From positions 148,200,001-148,264,000 of the forward strand of contig NC_064820.1 in the NCBI RefSeq assembly GCF_024166365.1: a stretch of 64,000 nt of DNA. The letters run 5' to 3'. Source of the stretch: Elephas maximus indicus. Lineage: Eukaryota > Chordata > Mammalia > Proboscidea > Elephantidae. Below are positions 1 to 12,800 of this stretch, in pieces (within the stretch, counting starts at the first letter, position 1; every line of letters begins with the position of its first letter). The notes beneath the pieces were generated by a model, which worked only from the letters and a program-made list of their open reading frames with translations, had not been told where the DNA came from and ran no database searches. The translations under genes and the position numbers were made by a program.

Positions 1-740
1 TTACCAAGCACCTTCTAGGGGTTGGGTGCTGGGCTGAGTCCTAGAAGCGTCCCAGAGGTGCCTCAGCCCCAGGCTTTGCCCTTGGGGGCCACAGTGTGGT
101 GAGGAGACGGCCAAGTGAGCAGGGCCCAGTGGAGAAGAGCAGCAGGCCAGGGGACACACCAAGGGTGTCACTAGGCTGCCTGGAAGAACCAGGAAGGCTT
201 CAGAGAGGAAGCAGCGCTGACGTGGAGATTCAGAGTGTGGTGGTGAGTGAATACTACCTCCGCCAACACAGGGCTAAGAGGGCTCTTTCTGTTTATTACT
301 GCTCAGAGCAAGCATGTTTTATTGTCCTAATGTTCTATGTTTATTTGAAAAGGAAAGGCATGCCTCTGTTTCTTTCTGCTAACGTTATTTTAAGAAAGCA
401 TTTGATCTACACCTTTGTTCACAAAGAAGTGGTTGCTGCTTCCAGTTTTATAGATGGGGAGGTCACAGTGCAGTGGTTGCCCAGTAAAGCCCCCAGTCTT
501 CCTAATCACACTCTCCCTTGCCCTGTCCCAAGCCTTGTTGTGTGTCACCATGAGTGGCTGTTAGAACTTGTTCATCTATATTTTCTGACTCTTTGGTACT
601 GGGATTCATAATAAAGTTGCTGGCGTGCAGAGAGTAGGGTCGGGCCAGGGCCTCTGTTCCTGCGAGACTCAGCTCCTTGGAAGCCCATGACATAAGGTGC
701 AATGTGAGGAGCCTACTGACCCGTTACACACCCCCTCCAA
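1..740. other. Unique sequence, no recognised gene
   Basis: Nothing here matches a family I recognise. An AATAAA at about 609-614 on the plus strand follows a 171-codon open frame (96-611), but the frame has no known domain and there is no supporting exon structure. Confidence 0.5.
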
Positions 741-744
741 GGTC

Positions 745-830
745 TTATAACCAGGCTGTGTTCCTTTTGTGACCTCAGTTTACCCATTTGTGAAATAAGA
801 GGGCTGCGTGAGGTGACCTTGGGCATGGCT
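745..830 (+). repeat. MIR-like fragment
   Basis: Contains the MIR core phrase gacctcagtttacccatttg followed by a short tail. It is a small divergent relic. Confidence 0.5.
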
Positions 831-1059
831 ACTTTCTCTCTTTCTGTCGCAGTAAGGATAATTTTTTTCTGAGCCTCAACTGGAGACAATGTGGCTCAGT
901 GGAAAGAATATTAGTGAGGGAGGTAGAGACAGAGCTGGGTCTAGGCTGGGACTTTCTGGGCCTCATCTCTTCATCTGGGAAGCATTCCTGGTTCCACGGT
1001 GGCAGGTGTGGAGGCTGGGTCCTTTAGCCCAGTCCCTCCAATCCAGCCTCCCTCTCCTT

Positions 1060-1430
1060 GGCCCCCAGCGTGGGCTTCCTAAAACATCCCTCAGCTATGG
1101 CATGCTTCTGCTTAGACCCTTCAGAGGCTCCCCATGGTCTTCAGGCTGTTTGCAGTCTGGGTCTGCAGAGAGCCCAAGGTCATACTCCTCCAACTTCCCG
1201 CTTATCTTTCCCTTTCTACCACACCCCACCTTGTCCCTTGTTCCCCTAGTCACTCCGAACTATGACTTCTCCCTGAATATACCCTGTGCCTTTCTTCCCT
1301 CAGGCCTTCACACATGTGGGTGCCTCTGTCTGGGATACTCTTCTCCCACTCTGCCCAGTGAACTCCTACTCACTCTTCAAGGCCCTTCACAAATGTTCCC
1401 TCATCTGGGACTTTGCCTGGATATCACCAC
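1060..1430 (+). repeat. L2 LINE 3'-end fragment
   Basis: The order of phrases matches the L2 3' region: cttcagaggctccccatgg, then gcctttcttccctcaggcct, then gtgcctctgtctgggatac, then tcaaggcccttcacaaatg. The copy is divergent and non-functional. It explains several long chance open frames in this interval. Confidence 0.75.
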
Positions 1431-1689
1431 AGAAACTTACAAAAATAGACATCTCAAAATTCATATGTTGCTACATAGTAATTGGTGTCCATAATTCACA
1501 CATAGTAATTGGTGTTCATTTGTTGAATGAACAGGTGTTTAGACCAGATATAATCAAAGGAGTGGGTGTACTCAACTCTGTTGCTTTTTAAAGAGCCTCC
1601 TTAGCACTCCTTGGGGATAAAGGGCACTGAGGAAGCACGGGCTCACGGTGGTGGAATGGAGAGGCCAACGTTATCAGCTGTGGAATCAG

Positions 1690-1860
1690 AGATTGCTTGG
1701 TTGGAACCTGGGACTGCCACTCACTGACTAGGAGCTTGGGCATGTGGGGATAATACAGCCACCTTCTACAGTGGTTGTGGGGATGAATTGAGACTACGGA
1801 TGTATGTGGAGTGTTCTGTGCATGCCTATTGCTTACTAAGTGCTCAGTAAAGGGGAGCCA
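1690..1860 (+). repeat. MIR
   Basis: Shows the MIR layout: ggaacctgggactgccactc, a degenerate core, then ggatgaattgagac and gtgctcagtaaa at the end. Confidence 0.7.
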
Positions 1861-3020
1861 TGTGGCCATTTGCACACAAATGTGGGGCAGGAGGGCCATT
1901 TGGCTCTGACCCACATTGAGGGAGGGGATCCAATTTAAATTTTAACATTATCTCTGGTGAGTTTATAAATGAAAATGACAGGCTGAAGAGAAGACAGGCT
2001 CATCATGCAACCATGAATTCGCGTCTGTTTCTAGACCACACAATATTACACTATGAATTAATATTCTTAAAAAGTCTGTCAAAATCTCAGAAGTACTGTG
2101 ACAAAATTTCATCAAATGTTTTTGCAGGGGTTAAGAACATTAATTAATTAAATGGAGGCCAAAGATATTACAGCACTTTGTTTTGGCATTTTGTCATGTC
2201 GAGGGGTTCAGTGCATGGAGGTGGGTCTCTGATGGGCTCCCTCTCTGCCAGCGGTCTCTGTGCAGGTAGGGCTTTTAGGAGTTGACCCACAGCCGTGGTC
2301 CGGGGTTTGACCTAGACTAACCTTCACACAGGCGACTCTTCCTCTCCAGACACAGAATTGAAAGGGAGTGAGGAAGAGGAAGCGAAGATGTCGGGGTGAT
2401 CTCGTGGGTGAATTCTTTATTTGGTCGTCTGAAACCTGCCTCACTTCTTGGAATCTTTTTCACCTCCAGGGAGCTGTTGGCGCAGCCACAAGGTGGAGCT
2501 CGGTGCTCCTCCGCCCAAAGGCGTGTATTCACTCCGGGAAGCCTTTTCCAGACAGGGAAGGAGGCTGGGAGATGGCGGCAAAGGACTTGGAAAGAAAAGT
2601 GCCCAGAGGACAGTCTCCTGATGGGGGCTTGCAGACTCTCTGCCTTGAAGGAAATCCCTTCTCCTGGACACTCAAACTAGCCCCTTCCCACCCTGCCAAG
2701 TCAGCGCCGTTTTCTCTTTTCAAGGGTCCCAAAGCCCACCTGGGGCAAAGTCCAGCTCACCAGCCTGCATTTTCTCCTGGTGCGGGTTCCACCTGGCATC
2801 GTGGTGGCCTGTGTATTTTCCACAATGGGTTGCTGCATTGCATAAATTCCAGCAGGCACCTTTCTTCAGCAAATGGTGCCCTTTGGAATCATACAACGTG
2901 GTAGCCAGTTACTGTGCCACAAAATAGGGAGTGCCGCACTTAGTAGGGACCCTACATGTATAAGACAGAAAAGCATTGTTATTAACAGAATTAAAAAAAA
3001 CAAAAAGAAAAGCTTACGTT
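1861..3020. other. Unique sequence without a supported gene
   Basis: An AT-rich part (1920-2190) is followed by a GC-richer part (2210-2900). Overlapping open frames on both strands between 2208 and 2904 carry no recognisable domain and are treated as chance. Confidence 0.5.
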
Positions 3021-3024
3021 AAAA

Positions 3025-3195
3025 AAAAAAAAAAAGGTAATACGTACACATGAATAAAAGCCAAACAATATGAAAGGGCATAGAACAAAAACAAAGTCTC
3101 TCTGTTAGCCCCAGTAATCCAGTTACCTTCCCTGGGGGTAACCATTGTTAACAGTTAGTTACTTGTAAGCTCTTCCAGAAATATATATACTTGAT
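3025..3195 (-). repeat. Ancient L1M-like 3' fragment
   Basis: The pattern of an A-rich start, then ccagttaccttccctggggg, then taaccattgttaacag and cttccagaaatatatatac is typical of old L1M 3' regions. Orientation is my best judgement. Confidence 0.5.
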
Positions 3196-3200
3196 GTGCA

Positions 3201-3682
3201 TGGAGTGTGTGGGTTTTTGTTGTTGTTGTTGACAGCTGGCAGCATATTGTTTTGGATACGGTGCCTTCGGACCCACTCTCTACCCTTCATTCCTCTGCAT
3301 GCTGGCCCGGAGGCTTATCTGTGTGGGTGGGCTTCACTGAAGGGCTCTCCCACCCTCTGCTTTTAGGTAGGTTCATTCAATGGCAGACACTGGTGGAGAT
3401 GGTGTGGTGGGAAGGGGGTGAGGTTAGGGTATTTATTCCCTTGTCTCCTGCCAGGCTGGGTCACCTCTCTCAAAGGCTCCTGGGAGATGGCCCTCTCCTC
3501 CAGCTCCTCTGGATTTGGCAACATCAGGACTCAGGTGGTAACAGCGTCCCACTATTACTAACTCCACGGGACTGTACTATCTTGTTTGATTTCCTTTAAC
3601 CTTGTCTACATCTTTATAAATACTCCCAGGAATGTGCTAGGGAATGTTTAATAACTGGCTCTCTGGCAAACACAAACAAGAA
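3201..3682. other. Unique sequence
   Basis: No recognisable gene. A short TTG repeat lies at about 3217-3232. Confidence 0.4.
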
Positions 3683-3862
3683 AACCAACCAACCAACCAG
3701 CCAGGCAGCCAGCCAGGTAGCCAGGCATCCATCTAGCCAGCCAGCCAGCCAGCCAGCCGGCCAGCCAACCAACCAACCAACCAACCAAACAACAAACAAA
3801 TGAAATAAAACAACAACACCACCACCAATGAAAACACCAAAACCCAAACAAACCAAAAAAAG
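3683..3862. repeat. CCAA/CCAG tetranucleotide microsatellite with A/C-rich flank
   Basis: About 110 bp of tandem CCAA, CCAG and related tetramers (3683-3790), then AAC- and ACC-type low-complexity sequence to about 3862. The minus-strand open frames rich in WLVGWLAG are translations of this repeat, not genes. Confidence 0.9.
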
Positions 3863-4229
3863 CCCTGGTTTATATACAGCGTTTTCTAATTGCTGTGGTG
3901 GAAATTCTCTATTCTCTCACCACAGCTGATTTCAAGCTATCAATTTAATAACTGGCTCACAAAATTGCTGGAAGTGTAGCAACAGCCCTCACAGGCTGGT
4001 AGAGCTAGCCCCAGCTCGCCATTGACTTACTTTCCTTTTATTAAAAAAAAAAAAGTTTTTCTTTTTTTTTTTAATTAAACTGTCTGTAATTGCTCCGTCT
4101 GAGTGTGCCATTCATGTTTCTTGCAGGGATCCTGACTAAGGCTCAGACTAGACACACACTTCTGCACCTTCTCAGTATGCCCTGAGGACCCTTCCATGTC
4201 GCTACAAGCAGATCTACTTCATTTGTTAG

Positions 4230-4550
4230 CGGCCGAATAGTTTTCTGCTTATAAATTTACCATAATTTAACCACTTCCCTATGAATGGGCATTTTAAGTA
4301 TTGCTAATAATTCGCTATTACAATTTGATAATGAATATCCTTATTTGTATGTCATGTTTCAGCTGTGCATGTGTAATCATACGATACATCCTGGAAAGTA
4401 GAATTTCTGGGTCAAAGACATGCATTGAAAATTTTGGTAAGTGTTGCCAAATTCTCCTCTATAGAGATTGTACCAATTTATTACCAACTGTGTGAGAAAA
4501 CACTGCTGCCTATACATTCCCCAACACATTGTAAATATTACTGTTTAAGA
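4230..4550 (+). repeat. Ancient L1M-like fragment
   Basis: Contains degraded L1M phrases such as gaatttctgggtcaaagaca and tgttgccaaattctcctcta. It is interrupted by the RTE copy that follows. Confidence 0.55.
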
Positions 4551-4552
4551 CA

Positions 4553-5372
4553 AACATCAGGATTGAAGGAAGACTCATTAACAATCTGCGATACGCAGAT
4601 GACAAAATCTTGCTTGCTGAAAGTGAAGAGGACTTGAAGCCCTTATTGATGAAGATCAAAGACCACAGCCTTCAGTATGGATTATACCCTCAACACAAAG
4701 AAAACAAAAATCCTCACAACTGGACCTATAAGCAATATCATGATAAACGGAGAAAAGACTGAAGTTGTCAAGGACTTCATTTTACTTGGATCCACAATCA
4801 ACGCCCATGGAAACAACAGTCAACGAATCAAATGACTTATTGCATTGGGCAAATCTGCTGTGAAAGACCTCTTTAAAGTGTTAAAAAGAGAAGATGCCAC
4901 TATGAGGACTAAGGTGAACTTGACCCAAGCCATACTGTTTTCAGTAGCCTCATATGCATTCAAAAGCTGGACAACGAATAAGGAAGACCAAAGAAAAATG
5001 GACACCTTTGAATTGTGGTGTTGGCAAAGAATATTGAATATACCTTAGACTGACAAAAGAACGAACAAATCTGTTTGGAAGAAATACAACCAGAATGCTC
5101 CTTAGAAGCAAGGATGGCAAGACTCGGTCTCACATACTTTGAACATGTTATCAGCAGGGACCAGTCCCTGGAGAAGGTTATCATGCTTGGTAAAGTAGAG
5201 AGTCAGCGAAAAAGAGGAAGACCCTCTACAAGATGGGTTGACACAGTGGCTGCAACAATGGGCTCAAGCATAACGATTGTGAGGATGGTGCAGGACCAGG
5301 CAATGTCTCGTTCTGTTGTACATGGCATTGCTATGAGTTGGAACTGACTCGAAGGCACGTAACAACGAGAAG
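4553..5372 (+). mobile_element. RTE-clade LINE, 5'-truncated copy 1
   Basis: The 3' third of an RTE element. It begins within the reverse transcriptase at the LRYADD catalytic motif and runs through the conserved region after it (KTKILT, FILLGSTIN, ECSLEARMARL, KRGRPSTRW) to the tail ctatgagttggaactgactc and a short ACA-type repeat. Several frameshifts and stops make it inactive. It lies in an older L1M-like fragment. Confidence 0.85.
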
Positions 5373-6175
5373 AAAACAAACTGAAAGCAAAACCTGACTG
5401 TAGGAGGTCTGCCATCCTCAGATCCTAATCCATCTTGCTGGAAGGATAAGTCTACCCACCACTCCAGAAGCCTGTAGGGGAGAGCCAGGCCAAGGATTAT
5501 CATGTTAAAAGAGAGATTTTAAGATTATGGTCTGGTAGTCTTTAGTCTGGCAATACTTTGAAGGGCTTTTTAACTTTGAAAAGATGCTTTCCAACATGTG
5601 GTCTGAAAAACAGAGAAAGGCAAAGAGAACCAAGTTGCTGAACCTAATGAGGTAGGGGAATTCTGAGTTTCCAGGACAGTGGCCAGGGGACCTTGGAGCT
5701 AGGACAGGAGGAGAGATAGAAGGGAGAGTTGTGCTGCGGCAACACGGCCACCTGTGGGAAATTCCCAGGGAATGTGCAGCAAAAGGCTTTGGAGAACAGG
5801 GGACACGTTAGGGGATCCCTGCAATTACTGGGACGGGGTGCATGAGATGGATATGGGAGTCTATTCCGTAGAACTGGTTATCGGAGGAAAGACAGGAGGA
5901 CTGGGAAGCCCTAGAGGGATGACTCTTGGGTGGCAGGTACAAATCATGGTGACTTGGTGGACTGTCAGTGCCAACCTCAAATTCTTGTCCCTGGAACTAG
6001 AAGCACTGATGAGGCTAAAACCAGAGTGTTGCTCCCCGGGCCAGGAACCCTGCTCAGATGCTGGGGATGTCTGAGATCCTGGGGCAGTCTAAAAGAGAAA
6101 AGAAACTCCTAATAACATCTCTTAGGAGATTTGATTGATACTTGGCTCTCCAAATGGATGCTCTAAACAAGGCTT
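5373..6175. other. Unique sequence
   Basis: No gene recognised. The open frame at 5754-6074 has no known domain. Confidence 0.4.
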
Positions 6176-6177
6176 AC

Positions 6178-6297
6178 AAGAGGTGAGGAAGGGGGAGAGG
6201 GGACAGGAGGGGAAAAGTAGAGGGAGAAGGGAAGAGAAGGAGAGGGGGAGAGAAGGAGAGAGAGAAGAGGGAAGGGGAAGTGAGAGACAGAGAATTT
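6178..6297 (+). repeat. Polypurine (GA-rich) tract
   Basis: About 120 bases almost entirely A and G on the plus strand, with only scattered pyrimidines. Overlapping open frames here are compositional artefacts. Confidence 0.85.
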
Positions 6298-6516
6298 TGT
6301 TTCTTGCTGTTTCAGCAATGCAAACTTCAGTCCCTCCCAACCTCCAGGACAGCGACAACTCATAGCATCTCCTGGAGAGCCCCTCACCCCCACTGGCCTC
6401 TGCCACCTTCACATGTACCTGGAGATGCTCAGAGCTCTTGCCCTCTCTACCTTAGGAGAGCTCAGAATCTTGCGATGTTCAGCTCCAGCTCTGAGGGTTT
6501 TGGTCCCTCCATTCCA

Positions 6517-6690
6517 GGAGCCCTGGTGGCAAAGTGGTTAATGTGCTCAGCTGCTAACTAAAAGTTGGCAATTTGAACCCACCAGTCGCTCCACTGGAGA
6601 AAGAAGTGGCAGTCTGCTTCAGTAAAGATTACAGCCTTGAAAACCCTATGGGATAGTCCTACTCTGTCCTACAGGGTAGCTATGTGTAGG
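6517..6690 (+). repeat. AfroSINE, sense
   Basis: Starts with gagccctggtggcaaagtgg, followed by the tRNA-like tctgctaact region, then gcttcagtaaagattacagc and the tail ccctatgggatagtcc. An AT-rich stretch follows. Confidence 0.85.
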
Positions 6691-6804
6691 AAATTTTTTT
6701 TTTTTTTTTGGGTGGTTTCCCTTGGGCCCTGAGTTCATCAGTCAGATGACTAGTAACACTTTGTAGACTTTACATATCTACCAGGACAGAGATTTTTCAT
6801 ACTC

Positions 6805-7118
6805 AAAGAGCCTAGAATCACTCGTGGTGCTGGTTAAAAACAGATACTAAACACCAAATCAAACCCAGTACTGTCGAGTCAGTTCTGACTCATGGTGGCC
6901 CCATGTGTTACAGAGTAGAACTGCTCCATTGGGTTTTCTTGGCTGTACCCTTACTGAAATATATTGCCAGGCCTTTCTTCTGAAGCACCACCAGGTGGCT
7001 CAAATCGCCAACTTTTAGGTTAGTAATTGAGTACAAACCATTTGTACCCCCAAGGAACCTCCCCACTCATTAAATCAGCATTTAAGGGGCTGGAACCTGG
7101 GCATCTGTACTTTTGAAA
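6805..7118 (+). repeat. MER5-like hAT relic split by an AfroSINE
   Basis: Left piece 6805-6850 (agaatcactcgtggtgctgg) and right piece 7067-7118 (aaatcagcatttaaggggct) are consecutive parts of a MER5-type non-autonomous DNA transposon. The inserted SINE separates them. Confidence 0.5.
6850..7066 (-). repeat. AfroSINE, antisense
   Basis: Reads in antisense order from actgtcgagtcagttctgac and ccatgtgttacagagtagaa to cccccaaggaacc. It belongs to the longer subfamily with a ttactgaaatatattgccag segment. Confidence 0.85.
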
Positions 7119-7283
7119 AGGATACTGCTATCTCTCTCTAGAAATATATGCATGCAAATACATGTGAAAAGCTATAGCTGTCCTGCAGGTTCGTTTTTAT
7201 ATTTAAATACATGTCTTGGTCAATACACAGTCCTGGGAAAGTCAGCACAATTTGACCAAGGCAAAGTCAGAAGCTTCACAGCG

Positions 7284-7440
7284 AGAAAAAAAAAAAAACC
7301 TGTTGCCGTTGAGTTGATTCTGACTCATAGCGACCCTATAGGACAGAGTAGAACTGCCCCATAGGATTTCCAAGGAGCAGCTGGTGGATTGGAACTGCTG
7401 ACTTTTTCTTAGCAGCCAAGCTCTCAACCGCTACGCCATT
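7284..7440 (-). repeat. AfroSINE, antisense
   Basis: An A-run, then ttgccgttgagttgattctg, ggacagagtagaactgcccc, then ttagcagccaagctctcaac. This is the short subfamily. Confidence 0.88.
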
Positions 7441-7474
7441 CTCAACCACTCTCTGAGGGACTGAATTACTGGGC

Positions 7475-8217
7475 TGAGGGCTGGGGACCATGGTCTCAGG
7501 GGACATCTAGCTCAATTGGCATAACATCGTTTATTAAAAAAATGTTCTATATCCTACTTTGGCGAGTAGCGTCTGGGGTCTTAAAAGCCTGCTAGTGACC
7601 ATCTAAGATACTCCACTGATCTTACCCCTTTGGGAGCAAGGGAGAATGAAGAAAACCAAAGACACAAGGGAAAGATTAGTCCAAAGGACTAATGGATCAC
7701 AACGAACATGGCCTCCACCAGACTGAGTCCAGCACAACTAGATGGTGCCCGGCTACCACCACAAACTGATCTGACAGGGATCACTACAGAAGGTCCTTGA
7801 CAGAGCTGGAGAAAAATGTAGAACAAAATTCTAACTCACAAAAACAGACCAGACTTATTGGTCTGACAGAAACTGGAGAAATCCCGAGAGTATGGCCCCG
7901 GACACACTTTTAACTCAGTACTGAAGCCACTCCTCAGGTTCACACTTCAAAGATTAGGCAGGACCCCCAAACAAACAATAATACACGTAACTCAACCACG
8001 ATATGAGATTAAATGGGCACACCAGCCCAGGGGCAAGGATGTGAAGGCAGGAGGGGACAAGAAAGCTGGATGAGTGGAAAAGGGGCACCCAAGGTCAAGA
8101 AGGGAAGAGTTTTGACACACCGCGGGGTTGGCAACCAAAGTCACAAAAGAATGTGTATTGTTTAATGAGAAACTTATTTGCTCTGTAAACCTTCATCCAA
8201 AGCATAATTTAAAAAAA
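7475..8217 (+). mobile_element. L1 3'-UTR fragment, sense
   Basis: Phrases such as gtctggggtcttaaaagcct and gaccatctaagatactcc are the reverse of the 3' UTR seen in the two long L1s, and the copy ends in an A-rich tail near 8217. It is a 5'-truncated insertion. Confidence 0.75.
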
Positions 8218-8455
8218 TGTATGTCTTGGAGACCTCTGCCTTTCAGAATACGTGTTTCTACCACGCTGGAGATTGCTGGTATGGCTGCCCTTGGTTTATT
8301 GGTGAACATTTCCAGTGTTTCCATGGTGGCAGACAACACTGCATACGTATCACTGCATGTGTCTGCTTGTCCCCTGAAGGGAGTTTTTATTTCTCTAGGG
8401 AAGATATTGAGTGGAATCGCTGGATCAAAGAAGATAGATTTTTTTTTTGAAACTA
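8218..8455 (+). repeat. Ancient L1M-like fragment
   Basis: Ends with the recognisable L1M phrase gagtggaatcgctggatcaa. Earlier parts are too decayed to name. Confidence 0.4.
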
Positions 8456-8539
8456 AAATTTTATTTTTAAAATGTAATTATTATTCAACTTGACTTTAAA
8501 ACATTTAATTGTCAAATTATTTTAAATAATAGATTTTAT

Positions 8540-8829
8540 TTTTCAGAAAAGTTTTAGATTTATAGAAATTAGCATGGTACATTTGTTACAATCAATGAAT
8601 CAATATTGATACGTTGTTATTAACCTAAAGTCCGTAGTTTGTGCCCGTTCCTTAGTTTTTACTAATGTCCTTTTTCTGTCCAGGATCCCATCCAGGATGC
8701 CATATTTCGTTTAGTTGTCATGCCTACTTAGGCTTCTCTGGGTTGTGACAGTTTCTCAGATTTTCGTTGTTTTTGATGCCCTTTTTGATCCCCAGTCTTG
8801 AGGAGTACTGTCAGGTATATTCTAGGATG
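8540..8829 (+). repeat. Ancient L1M-like fragment beside the long L1
   Basis: Contains phrases common in L1M 3' regions: actaatgtcctttttctgtc, ggatcccatccaggatgcca and gttgtgacagtttctcagat. The long L1 at 8846 is inserted at its end. Confidence 0.55.
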
Positions 8830-9814
8830 CTGGAAATGGGTACTTAAAAAAAAAAAAAAATTTATCTTTTATTGTGCTTTAGGTGAAAGTTTACAGCTCA
8901 AGTTAATTTCTTATACAAAAATTTATACACAATTGTTATGTGACCCTAAATGCTGTCCCTATAATGAGACAGCACATTCCCCCTTTCCACCCCAGCTTTC
9001 CCATGTCCATTCAACCAGCTCCTGTCCGTTTTTGCCTTCTCATCTCAGGAGCTGCCCATTTAGTCTCATGTATCTACTTGAACTAAGAAGCACACTCTTC
9101 ATGAGTATCATTTTATGTCTTATAGTCTAGTCTAATCTTTGACTCAAGAGTTGGCTTCGGGAATTGTTTTAGTTCTGGGTAACAGAAAGTCCAGGGGCTG
9201 TGTCTCCTAGGGTTCCTCTCATCTCAGTCACACCATTAAGTCTTGTCTTTTTTATGTGAATTTGAGTCTGCACTCCATTTTCTCCTGCTGCATCAGGGCC
9301 TCTCTGTTGTGTTCCCTGTTGGCAGGGGTGGGGGTCGGGTGGGGTATGTGGGGGAGGGTCATTGGTGGTAGCCGGGCACCATCTAGTTCTCCTGGACTCA
9401 GGCTGATGGAGTCTGTGGTTTATGTGGCCATTTTTGTCTCTTGGGCTAATATTTTTCTCGTGTCTTTGGTGTTCTTCATTCTCCTTTGCTCCAGGTAGGT
9501 TGAGACAAATTGATGCATCTTAGATGACAGCTTGCTAGTTTTAAGACCCCAGATGCCACTCACTGATGTGGGATGCAGAACATTTTCTTTTAATAAACTT
9601 TGACCTAGATGTCCCCTGAAACCGTGGTCCTCAGGCCCACACCCCTGCTACTCTGCCCGCCGAAGTGTTTGGTTGTATTCAGGGAACTTCTTAGCTTTTG
9701 GTTTAGTCCAGTTGTGCTGACTTCTCCTGTACTGTGTGTTGTCCTTCCCTTCACTTAAGATAATTATTGTCTACTCTGTAGTTAGTAAATTCCCCTCTCC
9801 CTCCCTCCCCACCA

Positions 9815-12800
9815 TTGTAACCATCAAAGAACGTTTTCTTCTGTGTTTAAACCTTTTCTTGAGTTCTTATAATAGTGGTCTCATAAAATATCTGTCCTTT
9901 TGTGACTGACTGATTTCACTTAGCATAATGCCTTCCAGCTTCATCCATGTTATGAGAGGTTCTGAGGATTCATCATTGTTCTGTATCATTGTATAGTATT
10001 CCATTGTGTGAATATGCCATAATTTGCTTATCTATTCATCTGTTGATGGGCACCTAGGTTGTTTCCATCTTTTTGCTATTGTGAACAGTGCTGCAATGAA
10101 CATGGGTGTGCATAAATCTATTCGTGTGATGGCTCTTATTTCTCGAGGGTATATTCCAAAGAGTGAGATTGCTGGATCGTATTGGTAGTTCTATTTCTAG
10201 CTTTTTAAGGAAGCACCAAATCGATTTCCAAAGTGGTTATACCATTTTACATTCCCACCAGCAGTGTATAAGTGCTCCAATCTCTCCACAACCTCTCCAA
10301 CATTTATTATTTTGTGTTTCTTGGATTAATGCCAGCCTTGTTGGGGTGAGATGGTATCTCATTGTAGTTTTGATTTGCATTTCTGTACTGGCTAATGATA
10401 GTGAGCATTTCCTTATGTCTCTGTTAGCCACCTGAATGTCTTCCTTGGTGAAGTGCCTGTTCATACCATTTGTCCATTTTTTAATTGGGTTATTTGTCGT
10501 TTTGTTGTTGAAATTTTGCAGTATCTTGTAGATTTTAGAGATTAGACCCTGATCAAATACGTCATAGCCAAAAATTTTTTCCCAGCCTATAGGTTGTCTT
10601 TTTACTCTTTTGGTAAAGTCTTTTGATGTTTGATCTGTGTGTTTGATTTTTGGGAGCTCCCAGTTACCTAGTTTCTCTTCTGGTGTTGGTGCATTGTTAT
10701 GTTTTGTATTCTGTTTATGCCGTGTATTAGGGCTCCTAGAGATGACCCTATTTTTAGCGTTAGAGCTCTTGGGTTGTCCCTATTTTTTCTTCCATGATCT
10801 TTATAATTTTAGATTTTATATTTAGGTCTTTGATCCATTTTGAGTTAGTTTTTGTTCATGGTGTGAGGTATGGATCTTGTTTCATTTTTTTTTTTTTTTT
10901 GCAGATTGACATCCAGTTATGCCAGCAACGTTTGTCAAAGAGACTGTCTTTTCCCTCATTTAATGGATTTTGAGCCTTTGTCAAATATCAGCTGCTCATA
11001 GGTGGATGAATTTACATCTGGATTGTCAATTTTGTTTCATCAATCTATGTGTTTGTGGTTATACCAGTACCAGGCTGTTTTGACTACTGTGGTGGTATAA
11101 TATTTTCTAAAATCAGGTGGTGTGAGGACTCCCACTTTTTACTTCTTCTTCAGTAATGCTGTACTTATCCTGGTCCTCTTCCCTTTCCATATGAAGTTGA
11201 TGATTTGTTTCCATATGTAGTTGGAATTTGGATCGTGATTTCATTGTATTTGTAGATCACTTTGGGTAGAATTGACATTTTCATAATGTTGAGTCTTCCT
11301 ATCCATGAGCAAGGTATGTTTTTCCACTTATATAGGTCTCTTTTGGTTTCTTACAGTAGTGCCTTGGGGTTTTCTTTGTATAGGTCTTTTATGCTCTGTT
11401 TAGATTTATTCCTGAGTGTTTTATCTTCTTGGGGGCTATTATAAATGATAGTGATTTGGTGAATTCCTCTTTGTTGGTGTAGAGGATTCCAGCTTATTTT
11501 TGTGTTTCTCTTGTATCCTGATACTTTGCTTAAAAATCTTCTATTAGTTCCAGAGGTTTTCTTGTGGATTCTTTGGGGTTTCCTGTGTATGAGATCATAT
11601 GATCTGCAAATAGGGATACTTTCACTTCTTCCTTACCAATTTGGATGCTCTCTTTTTCTTTTTCTTGCCTAAGTGCTCTGGCTTGGACCTCTAACACAAT
11701 ATTTGAGTTTGAGTGACCTGGCTCCTGTTCTCAAGGGGAATGCTCTTGGGCTCTCTTCATTTAGGATGATGTTGGCTGTTGGCTTTGTATAAATACCCTT
11801 TATTATGTTGAGGAATTTCCTTTCTATTCCTATTTTGCTGTTAGTTTTTATCATGAGTGGGCGTTGGACATTGTCAAATGCCTTTTCCACATCAATTGAT
11901 AAGATCATGTGGTTTTGTTTTATTTATGTGATGTATTACATTGACTGTTTTTCTGATGTTGAACCAACCCTGCATAAAAATTACCTGGTATGAATTCCAC
12001 TTGGTCATGGTGAATTATTTTTTTGATATGTTGTTGAATTCTATTGGCTAACATTTTGTTGAGGATTTTTGCATCTATGTTCACGAGGGTTATTGGTCCG
12101 TGATTTTCTTTTTTTGTGGTATCTTTATCTGGTTTTGGTATCAGGGTTATGATGGATTCATAGAATGAATTCAGAAGTGTTCCATCCTTTTTTCTATGCT
12201 CTGAAATACCTTTAGTAGTAGTGGTGTTAACCTGTCTCTGAAAGTTTTGTAGAATTCCCCAGTGAAACTGTCAGGGCCAGAGCTTTCTTTCGTTGGGAGT
12301 TTTTTAATAACCTCTTCAATCTTTTCTTTTGTTAGAGGTTTATTTAGTTGCCCTACCTCTGTTTATATTAGTTTAGGTAGGTAGTGTGTTTGTAGAAATT
12401 AGTCCATTTCCTCTAGGTTTTCAAATCTTTTGGAGTATAATTTTTCATGGTATTCTGTAATGATTTTTTTAATTTCAGTTGGATCTGTTGTGATATCACC
12501 TATCTCATTTCTTATTCAGGTTATTTGCTTCCTCTCCTGTTTTTCTTTTGTCATTCTGGCCAGTGGTTTATCAATATTGTTGATCTTTTCAAAGAACCAG
12601 CTTTTGGTCTTGTTAACTCTTTCAATTTTTTTTTTTTCCTGTTTTCTATTTCATTTAATTCTGCTCTAATTTTTATTATTTATTTTCCTATGGTGCCTGA
12701 GGGTTTCTTTTGCTGCTCACTTTCTATTCCAGTTTTAGGTTAATGTTTTGATTTTGGTCCTTTCTTCTTTTTGAATGTGTGCATTTATTGCTATAAATTG

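Noticed and set aside
96..611. 171-codon open frame near the window start, ending at an AATAAA
   Set aside because: No domain, no splice signals linking it to other exons, and no family I recognise.
3614..3856. Tryptophan/glycine-rich open frames on the minus strand
   Set aside because: They are translations of the CCAA/CCAG microsatellite and have no other content.
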